Source of the DNA: Magnaporthiopsis rhizophila
Taxonomy: Eukaryota > Ascomycota > Sordariomycetes > Magnaporthales > Magnaporthaceae
Reading direction: 5' to 3'
Length of the DNA: 39,134 bases
Assembly: GCA_003049465.1 (NCBI GenBank)
Contig: PYSS01000202.1
Coordinates: 1 to 39,134 of the forward strand
Shown here: one piece after another, positions 21,030 through 32,267 of the stretch
Position numbering within the stretch: the first letter of the stretch is position 1
Layout: the number at the start of each line of letters is the position of its first letter
Program-made: the position numbers and the translations under genes
The notes under the pieces: model-generated
Told to the model about the DNA's origin: nothing
What the model saw: the letters and a program-made list of their open reading frames with translations, nothing else
Database searches by the model: none

Positions 21030-21573
21030 TATTATAACCGCGCTACGCCCAGAGGGGATAAAAGGGCTGGGGCTAACCCCCAGCAATATGCTTAACCCCG
21101 CAGCAGGGTAACACAACCAAATTATATCATTTTAAAAAGGATCTTTGGATTTATCTGCAAAAATAACAGATCCTTAAATCCAGAGAGGATTTTTGGATTT
21201 ATTTGCAAAAATAATAAATCCATAAATCCAAAAAGGATTTCTGGATTTATCTCCAAAAATAACATATCCACAAATCCAAAAAGAATCTTTGGATTTATTT
21301 GCAAAAATAATAAATCCACAGATCCAAGAAATTAATATAGAGGAAATCCGGCTATAAGAAGGGCAGTAACCCCCAGGTATTAAGGTAATCTTAACTAAGG
21401 CCTGGGTATTAATTAACCTAAATTAGCTCCAAAATACCCTTTTAGGCAAGCAATAGCAAACAATTGTTTTACAAAACCCCCAGATCATGTGCAAAGCGAC
21501 CTTGCTATTTAGTACTGCTTAACACCGCCCTTAAGTGCCCTACCGTAGGAGCAGAAGGCCTGTAATTGTAACA
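21030..21573 (+). mobile_element. Right LTR of element B, U3 with 48-bp tandem repeats
   Basis: 544 bp, TATTATAACCGCGC to TGTAATTGTAACA, preceded by the polypurine tract GGAAAGGGAACCTAA. The first 90 bp (GGGCTGGGGCTAACCCCCAGC) and last 190 bp match family A/B LTRs. The central U3 is replaced by four 48-bp tandem repeats (21139-21330). It differs from B's left LTR in length (544 against 475) and U3 content, and the 3' flank (ATTTT) does not match the left flank TAACC. The two LTRs therefore did not come from one insertion without later exchange. Confidence 0.85.
21139..21330. repeat. Four 48-bp tandem repeats in an LTR U3, each with an inverted repeat
   Basis: Repeat starts at 21139, 21187, 21235 and 21283, an exact 48-bp period. 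Each unit holds an imperfect palindrome of the form GGATTTATT-TGCAAAAAT-AATAAATCC. Because 48 is divisible by three, the minus strand stays open over all copies (21122-21319), giving a 16-residue repeat beginning MDLLFLQINPKILFGF. I think this frame is incidental and that the units are U3 enhancer-like repeats. Confidence 0.9.
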
Positions 21574-23797
21574 ATTTTTTGCTATTAAGGCTAACGTTGC
21601 CTAATAATTGCAAATTTATTGCTGCAATTCGCCAGAGTTGATTGCCAAATTTTGCTATTATTATAACAATCCTATTTGGCTTTTATTTTCCATTATTCGG
21701 GGCTTATGGCTGCTGGGTTTTTCCGGTTATTAATAATAATTTTTTTATTAAATTTTTTCCGAAACCTAATTTATTAGGGGAGTATATTTTTTAAATTAAG
21801 GGAGATCCAAAATTAGGTTTTTTTTCCCTGTATTTATAATATTTAGGGTAATTTTGCAAATTTTCCCTGATAATTCGAACCTAAACCGATTTATTTTCGA
21901 ATTAATTATTTTATTATTATAAATAATTGGTTTTTTTTATAATTCCAAAATTGTATAATTATTATTTTTATTATATTAGTATACCGTATTTTATTATTAT
22001 TTCTGGTGCAAAATAAATTTTATTAAATCTATAGTTAATTATTATTATTAATTATTATTTTTGCCATTTTATTATTTTTCTGATATAAAGCGGATAGCTG
22101 GCCGTTATTTTTGCTAGGATTTTTTAGTTTCTTTTTTTTGTTCAATGCAAGCTTTTTTCCGGTTGGATACCTTATTTTTTTGGTTTATACTGGTAACCGG
22201 GGTAAAAATATTTGGCCTGCCAGTTTTTGGCTTTTTTTTCCGCATAAATCTTGCATTTTGCCTTTTTGCAAACATAATACAGAAATAACCCTGCTATATA
22301 TATTATAAAATATTTGTGTGCTAGGGCGAATACTGCTGTTTTTTTTGCATCATTTTGTAATATAATATACTATTTAGGCAATTATTATTTTTATTTTGGC
22401 AGGTTTCGGGGCTTTTTATTATTTTTATGCAAAAATCAGTTATTTTTTAACCTTTTAAATAAATGGTTACTATAATTATCGTATAAATATTTTGCTTAAA
22501 AAATATCTGCATGTTTTCTATTATTTACCGCTATATTTATATAATTCCTTTTAATTATATAAATTTAGTGGTATAAAAATGGATTATTTTTTTAATACTG
22601 TGTTTGGTATATATTTTTTCCGTAATAAATAACGGGTTGGTTATTTCGGCCCCAGTTTAAATATTAACCGTTATCCTTTATTGTTGGTATTTTGCGGTAT
22701 GATTTGCAATTTTCTGATCCTTTCAAATTATTAGGCCAGGTTTTAAACAACGAGTAAGCCGGTATTTTGTGGGTATAAATATAGATCTTTTGGTTGGGCA
22801 TTTTGCCCTGGTTTTCGAGCAGGGTGTACGTTTTTACCAGGCTTGCTATTATAATATATCGTTTTTTGGCTTTATTGGGTCCTGTTTTTGCTAATTCCCA
22901 AAATATGCCCAGCTTGATATTTTTTCCAACCTTTTGGTTAGGTGCATTTATTTTAATAGTTTTTGGTTAATTTTGGCATTGGTATCGATGCTTTTTTTTT
23001 ATCCCTAACGGAGGTTTCCGATACTTTTTTGGGGTTAATAACCTTTTAAATATTAATAAAGCTTGCTAAAATGCATTTTGTTCTTTTAACAAAGCCTCGG
23101 TTATATTTTTGGCAGGTTTATTAATTAATTCCGGCGTTTTTGCCTGGCTAGCCCCTAAAGCTTAATTATTATTCTGGGGCTTTTCGGATTTTTCCATTTT
23201 TTTATCCTTATTTCCGTTATGGTGGAATTATAACCAGTTAATTTAATAAAAGCAAATAATAATTACCTTCCGTTAGTGATATTAACCGGACCTGTTTTTA
23301 TTCGATTTGTGCATAAAGTATTTATTATTAAGTAATAAATTTAACTAAATAAAGCTCCGGAATATAAGGTTTTTTCCTGATTTATATATCGAATAATTAC
23401 AAACTATTATTATTTTTAAAGATAATCGTTTTTAATATATCCCGATTATTTGTATTTAAAACAGTTCCTATTCTTAGCATTTTATTATTTAATATACTTT
23501 TGTTTTTTTGCTATTTTTTTGCTGCTGGGGGTATATAACCCTTGCAAATAAATTTATCGGTTTTAAATGCATTTTATACACAATAAACTGTTGCTGTTTG
23601 GCTTTTTTTTGGTTTGCCTTATTATTTTATTTTGCTAGTTAGGGGGGTACTGAACACTTTTTTTTCAAATATTATTTATATAATTTGTTACTGATATAAA
23701 TGCTTTTAATAACAAAATTAACAAAATACTTAGGCCTATCTTTTTTAACCAGCTTATATTTTATATTATTCCTTAATTTTTAATAAAACTGAAATAT
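21574..23797 (-). pseudogene. Element D: A/B-family Gypsy gag-protease fragment, RIP-degraded
   Basis: Minus-strand fragment homologous to B 7500-9321 plus 16652-17090 read as one, i.e. without an insertion of A. It starts at 23797 in the gag region and ends at 21574 in the protease-RT linker. The protease part contains NLILDLP-FKKY-type wording near 21790 (rc of CCTAATTTATTAGG region). It stops exactly where B's right LTR begins, and its 5' side is cut by the family-C LTR at 23798. The plus-strand frame MLGFFSFFFLFN... (22111-22308) is a shadow, also seen in E. Confidence 0.78.
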
Positions 23798-23987
23798 TGT
23801 TACGGATCCGCGCTAGGCACGGATCATATAACCCAAGGGTGCTCCCTGCGCCAGAACTTCTATATATAAGGATTGTCTCGAGCCCTCCAAAGGCAAGGCC
23901 CGATTTTACCCTTTTCTTTCTTATTTTATAAAATAACACCATTTTGGCACTTATTAAACAACCCTTTTATAGCTTAACCTATCCACA
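23798..23987 (+). mobile_element. 5' LTR of the plus-strand family-C element (copy 3)
   Basis: 190 bp, TGTTACGGATCCGCGC to CTTAACCTATCCACA, with TG...CA ends. Homologous to 3452-3642 and 20006-20194. It contains TATATATAAGG near 23864. A gag-like reading frame starts 23 bp downstream (24010), which identifies this short repeat as the family-C LTR. The 5' flank lies in element D. No matching 3' LTR was found at the other end of the element (about 33900). Confidence 0.75.
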
Positions 23988-24009
23988 TTTTTACAAAATC
24001 ATTTCAGTA

Positions 24010-25400
24010 ATGGCGGATTATACTGAAAAATCTACGGAACGGGCGATTTTCCCGGGAATTACGGAGCTTTTCCCACCAAGCCATACTGCATATCAAAAAT
24101 ATTGCAAACTGGTATTTATAATAAACCTGCAATAATAATTAAAAAAGATTACCAAACAGATAAAACAATTCGGTATAAATAATACAGAAGCTTAAAGCTC
24201 CAATTTTTTAAATCCGCCACCCTCTTTAATAATTTTTTTACAAACTTAAATAATTATCCAAATACGAAATAAAATATCAGTATATTTATATATTTCCAAT
24301 AATAAATTAACCAGTAAAATTAATATATCGAAAGATAAACTGTTAAAAAAATCCCTATTATACAAAAATAACGGGAGTTTTTTTATAGCCTGAAAATAAT
24401 CAATTAATTATAAATTTCAAAAAAATGCGAAATTTATTAGTAATAATAAAGATTAATTCGACTATATTTGGATATACCTAATTCGAAGCATTGAAATAAT
24501 TAAGCACATTTATTATAAATATAAAAAGGATATAAAGCCTTTTATAACCCGACCAAATTTTTCCAATATTTAACCGAAATGTTTGATAATTTATTTAAAT
24601 AATAATAAGTATTGGTATATCTGGAAATATTTAGGATAAAAAAAACCAGCTGTTTAATATTTTCCTGTGCTTTTTTAAAAAGGAATTTATAATAACAAAC
24701 AGTTTAAATTGGTCGGAAAAAGTTAAAATTAATTATTTTAAATCCAAAATATTATACCGGATCCGGAAAATTTTTATAAAATAATTAGGCAAAATTAGCT
24801 TATATAATAATATAATCCAAATATTTTTAATAATTATATAGGATTTGGAAATAATTAATATAAAATAGCGCCTTTATTATAATAACCCATCCGTTAGCAT
24901 TTTGCCCCCGGTTATAAATAAAAATGGTAATACCCAAATAATAATAGAAAATATGCAGCTTAAATTAAAAAAGCCCAAAAATAATAAAGGTAAAAGCGGT
25001 GGGGAAAGCCAGTAAATTATTTGGGCTATCCCGGAAAAAATAAAAATAAGGCAAAAAAAAAGGTATATTACCATTATAACAAAGTAAAATATATATCCAA
25101 AATTTGCAAACTTTTCTTAATTATTAAATTATAAGCCGATATAATCCAAATTACCACCGAGAAAAGGACCAAAACGGAAAACGAATAATCCCCGATACAA
25201 ATTTTAGCCAGAGAAAAAAAAAGGAATACAATAATTAAAATAATATCGGATTAATATTTAGCAAATAATAAACACCAAATTTAAAAAAAATTAAACAAAA
25301 TATAAATGGATTGCCCTTTAGTATTTTTGTAATTTTTAATAATTATTATTTTATTAAGGCACAGGTTAATATGGGTTACAATAATTATATTATTATAAAT
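24010..25400 (+). pseudogene. Family C gag region (probable), RIP-degraded
   Basis: A frame opens at ATG 24010 just after the LTR: MADYTEKSTERAIFPGITEL, then PPSHTAYQKYCKL, up to a stop at 24133. This first part is rather GC-rich and unmutated, and I take it as the gag N-terminus from its position. Downstream wording is broken by many stops. ITKQIKQFGINNTEA and NPPPSLIIFLQT can be read just after the first stops. No zinc knuckle or capsid motif could be identified with certainty. The minus-strand frame at 24877-25074 is a shadow. Confidence 0.55.
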
Positions 25401-26325
25401 AAAATTTTTATAATAAAATTGTAAATAAAATAGGTATATTTTAATATACCAAAAATATTAGGGTTAATTTTAAAATATACAGAGGTATTTATTAAATATA
25501 TAGCCAAATGCCAGATAAATATCGATAATCAAATATTAATAATAACTTTTTATATTATTTTAGAATTATATAAAAATATAATTTTAAAATTGCTATGCAT
25601 AAAATATAAAAAAATAATGTTTAATTTACAAGCAGGAAAATTTTGGATTAAAACCAAAAGGGGCATAATGGTAAGAGATTTATAGTACCGGATTTAAAGC
25701 AAAAATAAACCTATTTTAATTATTGCAAATTGATTTATAACAGTTTACTAATATTACCGATAATAATAAGGCGAAAATAATTAAAAGTTTTGTATAATAC
25801 TGTTATAAAAAATAACAAAAATTAGCCAAATTAGAGCCCTTATTGTACTGATAATATTTTACCCAGGGAATGGATATAATTTATCCAAACTGTGAGCAAA
25901 AAAAAGCTGATGGTTAGGTTTTAAAAAGGGGTATATTCTTTTAAAAGATGGCGGAATTTATAAACCTATTCGATAAAAAAAGGCAATAGGCCTGCTATTT
26001 TACCAGGGCAATTTAAACCATTATATTAAATTAAACCTGGATTTATAGGGATATATATGAACCTTTCCTATAGCAAATTGTATAATATGTTACGGAACCA
26101 ATTAATTAATTTAAAAAAATAAATTGTTAAATTTGTAAATAAAAATGGGTACAGGCCAGCTTTTTACCAGTAAGAGCACTAATACTGATGGTAAAAAAGC
26201 CTGAAGGAAAATCGTACTTATATATAAGTTATAAGGCCCTAAATAATATTATTTAATACAATTATTATTTTTTTCTATTAATAAAAAAAACGTTAGAAAA
26301 TATAGCCAAAATGCAATAGTTTATA
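25401..26325 (+). pseudogene. Family C pol, N-terminal RT part, interrupted by a Tc1-type element
   Basis: Aligns with the minus-strand copy at 5560-6427. The end is clear RT: EFINLFDKKR, YEPFL-QIV, then VKKPEGKSYLYISYKALNNI (VKKPGG.LRFCVDYRALN in active elements) and LIKKTLENIAKMQ-FI at 26230-26323. The next residues (TKLDxR) are interrupted at 26324 by the Tc1-type insertion at a TA, and RT resumes at 27712. The upstream part should contain protease, but I could not read a DSG motif. Confidence 0.85.
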
Positions 26326-27711
26326 CAGTGGGTGCACAAAAAAAACGCAAATTTATACATGGGCCACCCATACCACCATTAACCCCCCTATTTCAAAGGG
26401 GCCGCATTTGATCAAAAATGAAGCTATTTGTGTACCGTTAATTGCAATAGATAAAATATTAGCCGGAGTTTATTCTTGATAATAGGCTAGTACTTGATAT
26501 ACTAATTCCGGGCCTGGTAAAGGGCTTTAATTTTGCGGGGCATAGAATTTATCAAATTATTAATCAGTTTTTCCGGAAAAGATTTTTATACCTTTTTGGC
26601 TAATTTAATAAGGATATTAATGCTTTTGTCGGTTTCCGGAAGCTTTGCTAGTTTAGGGTAATATTTATAAAGCTTATTTTTCAGCTAATGCTATAAATTT
26701 TTAATAGGATTTATGTTAGGAGAATAGGCCGGCCAAATAATTACCTCCACCTGTTTTGATTCGAAATGCTCGGAAATAATATATACCGTATGAATAAATG
26801 CGTTATTCTTTATAAAAAGGGTATTAGAATTAAGCAAAATAGGTAGGTATTTTTTGAGCATTTTTATGTATTGTTGCGCAGTGATGCCTTTTTGTTATGC
26901 TTTTGGGTTTTCGTTTAGAGGCATAAGGTTGGATTTTAATCCGTACCGGATAATTGCCCAAAACATTTTTTGACCAATGAAGCTTTGGATTGGACCTGAA
27001 TATACCGCTATTATAATTTATGCCGGCCTGTACAGCTTATTAATAAAGCTATTCTCAAAAATATAAAAAGGGGTAAATATACTTTTAGGGATAAAAATCT
27101 ATAAGTGGCACCGGCCCTTTTTATATTGGATAATGCTCTTGTTTGAAAAAAGAATCCTTTTTTAATAAGATAAAGGCTTTTTATGCATTTCCCGAGCCCA
27201 GTTATACTTTTGTGCAGCCGCCTGTTTGCTGAGAAACGGCCTTATTAGAGCCAGGTGGTGCTTGATCCTTTATTTAACCAGGTGGTTCGAAATAATTGTC
27301 CTGGAAATAAAAGGATAATAATCCCGGCGGATTTGTGCAATTTGAATAAAAGGATTAACAGTAATAAGCTTTAATATCCATCGTTTATCTTTATCGGAAA
27401 AGGCGGAGGGTTATTCTCGGCCGGGCTTTAATGCCCCCCAATTTTGGAGATCGAACCTCCGGATAATGCTATAAATATGGGCTGGATTAACGCCCTTTGC
27501 GGCCGCAATCTTTTTAGCTTTTTGGCCCGATTGATATCGGGCCCAAATACGATTTTTCCGGCGAGGTGTAGAATGTATTCCTTTTGGTTTGTGAACAGTT
27601 TTGCGATGTTTTATAGCCATTTTTGTATAGGGTGGCTGTCGGATCCGTGGTGGTGAAAGAAATTAAATTGCGGGGGCGGGGCCAAATTTGCGTTATTTTC
27701 GTGCATAATTG
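26326..27711 (-). mobile_element. Complete Tc1/mariner-type transposon (1386 bp)
   Basis: Flanked by TA at 26324-26325 and 27712-27713. Terminal inverted repeats of about 27 bp: left CAGTGGGTGCACAAAAAAAA, right (reverse strand) CAATTATGCACGAAAATAAC, both continuing CGCAAATT. One transposase pseudogene lies on the minus strand. Removing the element joins the family-C RT reading (WF-T/I-K ... NIG/DIR) with one base of frame change. The right-hand third (27400-27700) is clearly less RIP-mutated than the rest. Confidence 0.93.
26502..27620 (-). pseudogene. Tc1-type DD34E transposase, one continuous frame with nine stops
   Basis: The frame runs 373 codons from ATG 27620 (MAIKHRKTVHKPKGIHSTPR) to TAG 26502 without net frameshift, with nine internal TAA/TAG codons. 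The N-terminal 69 codons are open and hold a helix-turn-helix (IWARYQSGQKAKKIAAAKG, then PAHIYSIIRRF). Catalytic region: FSNKSIIQ (FSDES in live enzymes; first Asp to Asn, 27141-27143), IKNNAFIHT (QDNAPIHT; second Asp to Asn, 26805-26807), WPAYSPNINPIKNL-H-LK (SPDLNPIENLWHLLK; Glu to Lys, 26700-26702). Spacing between the second and third positions is 34 residues, the Tc1 DD34E type. All three catalytic changes are G to A on the coding strand, as RIP predicts. It would have cut and pasted the element. Confidence 0.93.
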
Positions 27712-28928
27712 TAAAATAAATATAGGGATAACTTTTTATAAAATCAAGATAATAAAAGGCCAAAAGTAATTTATAATATTTGCAATTCGATTTGGGTGAT
27801 TTAAATAACTTATATACCCATTTGGATTTGCCGAAGCACTGGTAATATTCCAAAAATATATTAATAAAATATTAACAAATATTTTGGGCAATTATATCAC
27901 GGTATACCTAAATAATATCCTGGTATATATATTAGGTATGCATTAAAACCATATAAATAAAATCCGAATAATATTATACTATTTGAAAAATATAAATTTG
28001 AATCTGAACCAGGCCAAAAGCATTTTTGTAATAATAAAACTAAAATATTTGGGTTATATTATAAAAATTAGGGTGGGGATATAGGCTAATCCCGAAAGGA
28101 TCCGGGCAATTTGTAATAAAAAACACCCCGAAAATTGAGGGAATTACGGGGGTCTTTAAAATTTGCCAATTTTTATTGCAATTTTATCGATCAATATTCC
28201 AAAAAAGCAGTATTATTAATAATTTTAACAAAAAAGGATATTATTTAAATAGATACGGAAAATTAATGCAGCATTTGAAACAATAAAATAAGCCTTTTTT
28301 TAAACCCCGGTTTTGGTATAATAAAATCCAAACCTGGAAATATGTATCAAAACAGATTATTTTGGAAAAATATTTGAAAAATGCTTTTCTTAATAAAATA
28401 AAAACGGGTTATAATTGTTAATAACATTTTATTTAGCCAAATGAACAAAAGTATAAAAAATTATATTATTTATAATAAAAAATTATTAATAATAATAAGA
28501 TATTTTAAAATACGGATAATAAAGCTTAAAAATATACAAAATCCGTTTTTTATCCTTACAAATTATAAAATTTTAGAATATTTCCTGAAGCCCCAAATTA
28601 TAACCGAAAAATAGGCAAAATAAACGGAAATACTGTTATTATTTAATTATAATTTATAATATAGGCCAAAAAGATATACTATTATTCCGGATGCATTTTT
28701 TAGGTAAAAATAAAACAAATCGGATTTTATCCGGAAAATTATCCTTTTTAACCTATTAATATTATATATAGGAATAATAATTTTAGAAAACCAGGATAGA
28801 AAATTTAAAAATAATATGCTAAAAATGCAAGCAAATTTGGAAAATACCCTAATAAAAGGGGCAAATTAAAAAAATAATAACCGAGCAATATTCTAATAAA
28901 AACCAGCTATTTAAAAATTATAAACTGG
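27712..28928 (+). pseudogene. Family C pol: second half of RT and RNase H, RIP-degraded
   Basis: Resumes after the Tc1-type element: FAIRFG-FK-LIYPFGFAEA, IFQKYINKILTNILGNY, then the catalytic VYLNNILVY with both Asp codons now AAT (27911-27916), LNLNQAKSIFV, KLKYLGYIIK and NPERIRAIC. RNase H wording follows: INAAFETIK-AFF-TPVLV, then NPNLEICIKTDYFGKIF (about 28310-28375). It aligns closely with the minus-strand copy at 5300-4350. It is interrupted at 28929-28936 by the hAT-like insertion, and pol continues at 32268. Confidence 0.88.
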
Positions 28929-29032
28929 TAATATTAAATCAGCCCTGGTATCCGCGGAAGAAAAGTATAAAAAGGACAGGATACCCACGATGATATTTTT
29001 TTCTGGTATCCCAGGCAGCAAAACAGGCAGCA

Positions 29033-29254
29033 ATGGATTTTACCACTTTCCAATTTTGGGGGATGTCATTTTTTCCCCATTTTCCTTTTTCTCCCTTATC
29101 CAATTTTTTCGTGGATGATTTTAAAAACCAATACGATGCACAAATCGTGCCAGTATTTTTTGTTTTATCTTTTTTTTTTACCAGTGAAAATCCCCATTTT
29201 TATATAGGAAAAAGAACCAATATTACCTGCAAATTAGCAATTAAACGATTTTGA
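29033..29254 (+). other. Open stretch inside the hAT-like element, function unknown
   Basis: 73 open codons beginning MDFTTFQFWGMSFF, in a patch that is less AT-rich than average. It lies about 90 bp inside the left end of the hAT-like element. It could be the edge of a former transposase or just subterminal sequence. No motif recognised. Confidence 0.25.
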
Positions 29255-29897
29255 TATTATCGATTCCGCAGCCGCTGCTAATATTCCTTTCCGATTAATA
29301 GGCAAATTAGTTTTTTTGATATACCCGAAATATTTATTTACCGATAACAAATTTATTACCAGGGTAAAAACGTTCGAATTTAATAAGTATTATGCTGTTC
29401 AAAAAAATCACAAAAATAGAACCAAACATTTCCATATTATTAAAAATTAGTTTCGAAAATGCAATATTAAAAACCCGAGGTATTTCGATATTAAAAAATT
29501 CGATCCGAATATCGGTTGGATAAAGAATTAATTTATAGTGTGAAAATATTTTCACAAATAAAAAGGGAGGTTTTGTTATATTAACAGGATAATAATCGAA
29601 CCTAAAGGCCTTTAGAAAAAAATTAAGGCAGATTTTTGGTTTTAAACTATGGAAATAACGAATTGCAAAGCATTTTTTGCCTTATTTAAAGCTATCCAAT
29701 TATAAGATTTGATTTTTTATTATGATAGCATTAAGGTTTATGCTAATAATATTTTCCGGATATCCGTTCCAAAATATATTGGTTCCAAATTAAACGGATT
29801 ATGGGACTTTTTTATAAAAATTATTAAATAGATACAGGAAAACCTTTATAAAAAATAAAATAAGCGATATTATTTTATACCTTTTATTTGTTTATTT

Positions 29898-29999
29898 CGG
29901 AGGGGGATCCCTGCAAATAAGGAACTTTTACCCCCCCTCTGCTTGCATTTCGGGGCGCTAGGACCAGAAAAAAATTCCGGCCCTCCGGGGGTATTACGG
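29898..29999. other. GC-rich island within the hAT-like element
   Basis: About 100 bp of markedly GC-rich sequence with G and C runs (AGGGGGATCCC, ACCCCCCCTCTGC, CCGGCCCTCCGGGGG) in otherwise AT-rich DNA. It retains many CpA/TpG sites, so it was not RIPed like its flanks. It could be a small insertion or a fragment that is single-copy in the genome. No target duplication or gene recognised. Confidence 0.6.
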
Positions 30000-32258
30000 T
30001 TTATTTTTTATTTCTATGTAACTAATATTATTAAAAATAAAACGATTAAAATTATTATATTTGTATAGCGCAATAAAGTTATTGAAAATAATATAAGCCA
30101 GAAATTTAGGCTTATGTAATTATATAAGCGGCTATTGGAATGCCTCCCTTTTTGATAATACTAAAAAGTATTTGATTATCGATAATATGCTTTTAAATAA
30201 TAAAAATATGCTTAAATATTATAAATAAATACTGGAATATTAAAATAATTTTTCGGTAATGAACAAGTATTTGAAAAAAGTATATTTCGAAAATTAGGGT
30301 TTGCTTTGCATTTATTTGGTAAATAAGGACCCATATGGGTATTATAATATGAACGCGTTTTGGCTGAAAGAAAATTATATATTTGTGCATACAATAAGGC
30401 CTTTGTTTATAAAAAATAAAGGGTAAAGCACACCAAATTTACAAATAAAAAAGTTGGAGGTTTTTGTAATATAAATAAAAGAAAAAGACGATAATTTTGT
30501 ATAATTAATTTTATTGCTAAAATAATATAAAGCTAATCCCCTGCACCTTTATAGCAAATAAAGGATGCGTTTCGGATTCTAAAATAATAATAAATGCTTT
30601 AAACGCAAATAAATTAGATCGAAATATTAATTAACCAAACGCTGCAACAAATACTTTTATTTTTGGCTAATGAAAATTTACATCCATTTTTGTAAAAACT
30701 CCAAACAAAAGCGCAAAATACAAATACTGCTCCATAATAAAAAACAATATATAAAAAAAAAATATAAAAAAAAAATTGCACCGAACCTTATTCATTTTGT
30801 AATAGCACAAACCATTTGCATCTATACCGTAATACTTAACCTTGTAAAATATCGGAACCCAAAAGTTAACCGGCCGAAATTATAATATAATACGCACAAT
30901 AAAATACTAAACCTAATCCAATAAAATATACAGATAATATTTGCTATTAATAAAGCGAAAAAAATAAAAATAAGTATCCGAAAAAGAAAAAATATCCCTA
31001 ATATTATAAATCCAAAACAAAAAATGCAAACTGCCTTCCAAAATACCAAATTTGCTATCGGCCTTCATTGTAAAAAAAACTGTTTTAATACCAGTATTAG
31101 TATTAAATATAATCTAATAATTTTTAACAACAGGAAAAAAAATATATATAATAATATGCATATTGCAAAAATATAATATATATATTTCTATTTAAACTTT
31201 TGCACTTTAAAAAATCACGTTAAAAATGCCGCGGTTAAAACCACGATAAAATTTAATAGCAGGAAAAACGAAACCGTAATCAGGTAACCCTGTATAAATT
31301 TGGATCAAAAGAGGTGGAAACCAATTACCAAAACTAACAAAATTACCGCAAATGCTTTTTTTGGTTGCAGCAACAGCAATTATTTTTAATGCAAATTTCT
31401 AAGCACTTTGGCAGTTACCAAAATACCAGCAATAGCTTTCTCTGGATCCGTAAACCATAATGGCAATAGCGGTATAAATATATAACTAAAAAGAAAAAAA
31501 ACAGCATTTACAAACAATACCAATCTCCAAAGTAACAAAAAAAGCAATAATACCAAAATAATAACCAAATAATAGCAGCGGCAACCTACAAACAATAAAT
31601 TCTCAAGATCCGTTTAAAAAAGGTGCTATTTAAAAAAGCACGAAAAAAAAAGCAAAAAAATAAAATAATAAATATAACAATTATCACAAAAATTATGCTT
31701 GCAAATTTTAATAATACCGGTAACAATATCGAAAATATCGGGCCGTAAAACGGACTGTTCCGTACAAAAAACAATTGGTATAATAATAATAATACCGAAT
31801 TGCTCGCTTATACCGGTAATATAAATATATTTCGAAAAAAAATAATCGATAAAACAAAAGCAAATTGCGCAATTTTTTTATAAAACGAGAAAAATACGAA
31901 AACCATCGTAAAAACGCAAAATTAACGGAAAAAAACTTGTTGCAAAAAAAATGCAATTTATAATGCATATAAATAAATAATAATTTCGCTTAAAATACCG
32001 ACCCTAAACGATATCCTTATCTTAATAACCCCAAAATAATTAATAATATAATTAATGGGGTTATGCGCAAATTATAATTAATAATATTGTATTTGTAATA
32101 AAGATGCTCGGTTTAAACAGATATAATTGAACGCGCACAAACTAAGCACAATAATTATATAATAATATCCCAAAATTAAACCAAGCACTGCAAACAAAAT
32201 ATTATATAACCCCAGAACAACCCACTCCACCATATGCAAAATATCAAAACACCGCGCA
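30000..32258. other. Degenerate interior of the hAT-like element, no readable gene
   Basis: Highly AT-rich, with several minus-strand open frames of 60-87 codons (for example 30822-31049, 31386-31595, 31586-31774, 31708-31968). All translate to F/L/I/Y-rich hydrophobic strings because the plus strand is A-rich, so I treat them as compositional artefacts and not membrane proteins. The plus-strand frames are K/N/Q-rich and broken. A former transposase is expected here but cannot be recognised. Confidence 0.4.
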
Positions 32259-32267
32259 CCAGGGCTA

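Larger units (their letters stand above)
28937..32267. mobile_element. hAT-like DNA transposon (3.3 kb), RIP-degraded
   Basis: Interrupts the family-C pol between RNase H and integrase. TAATATTA is present on both sides (28929-28936 and 32268-32275), and the uninterrupted minus-strand copy (near 4275) has this sequence once. The ends are inverted: CAGCCCTGGTATCCGCGG from 28940, and TAGCCCTGGTGCGCGG reading back from 32267. An 8-bp duplication and CAGnnnTGG-type ends are hAT features. Three extra bases (AAT) lie between the left duplication and the left end. The interior is degenerate. I could not read a BED finger, a hAT dimerisation domain or any transposase motif on either strand, so the family call rests on the ends only. 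Confidence 0.6.

Noticed and set aside
22111..22308. Recurring frame with FLVYTGNRGKNIWPASFW (also at 34490 and, reversed, at 9012)
   Set aside because: It recurs because the DNA is the same Gypsy linker in D, E and B. The frame is on the antisense strand there and has no independent conservation signal.
29640..29800. Possible RNase H wording (AFFALFKAIQL-DLIFYYDSIKVYANNIF) inside the hAT-like element
   Set aside because: Resemblance to the N-terminus of a Gypsy RNase H is short, and no RT or DASK motif adjoins it in the right order. The insertion has clean DNA-transposon ends, so I did not annotate a retroelement here.
30822..31968. Series of hydrophobic minus-strand frames resembling membrane proteins
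   Set aside because: The hydrophobicity follows from T-rich codons opposite an A-rich strand. Frames overlap, lack a consistent order and lie in an eroded DNA transposon.
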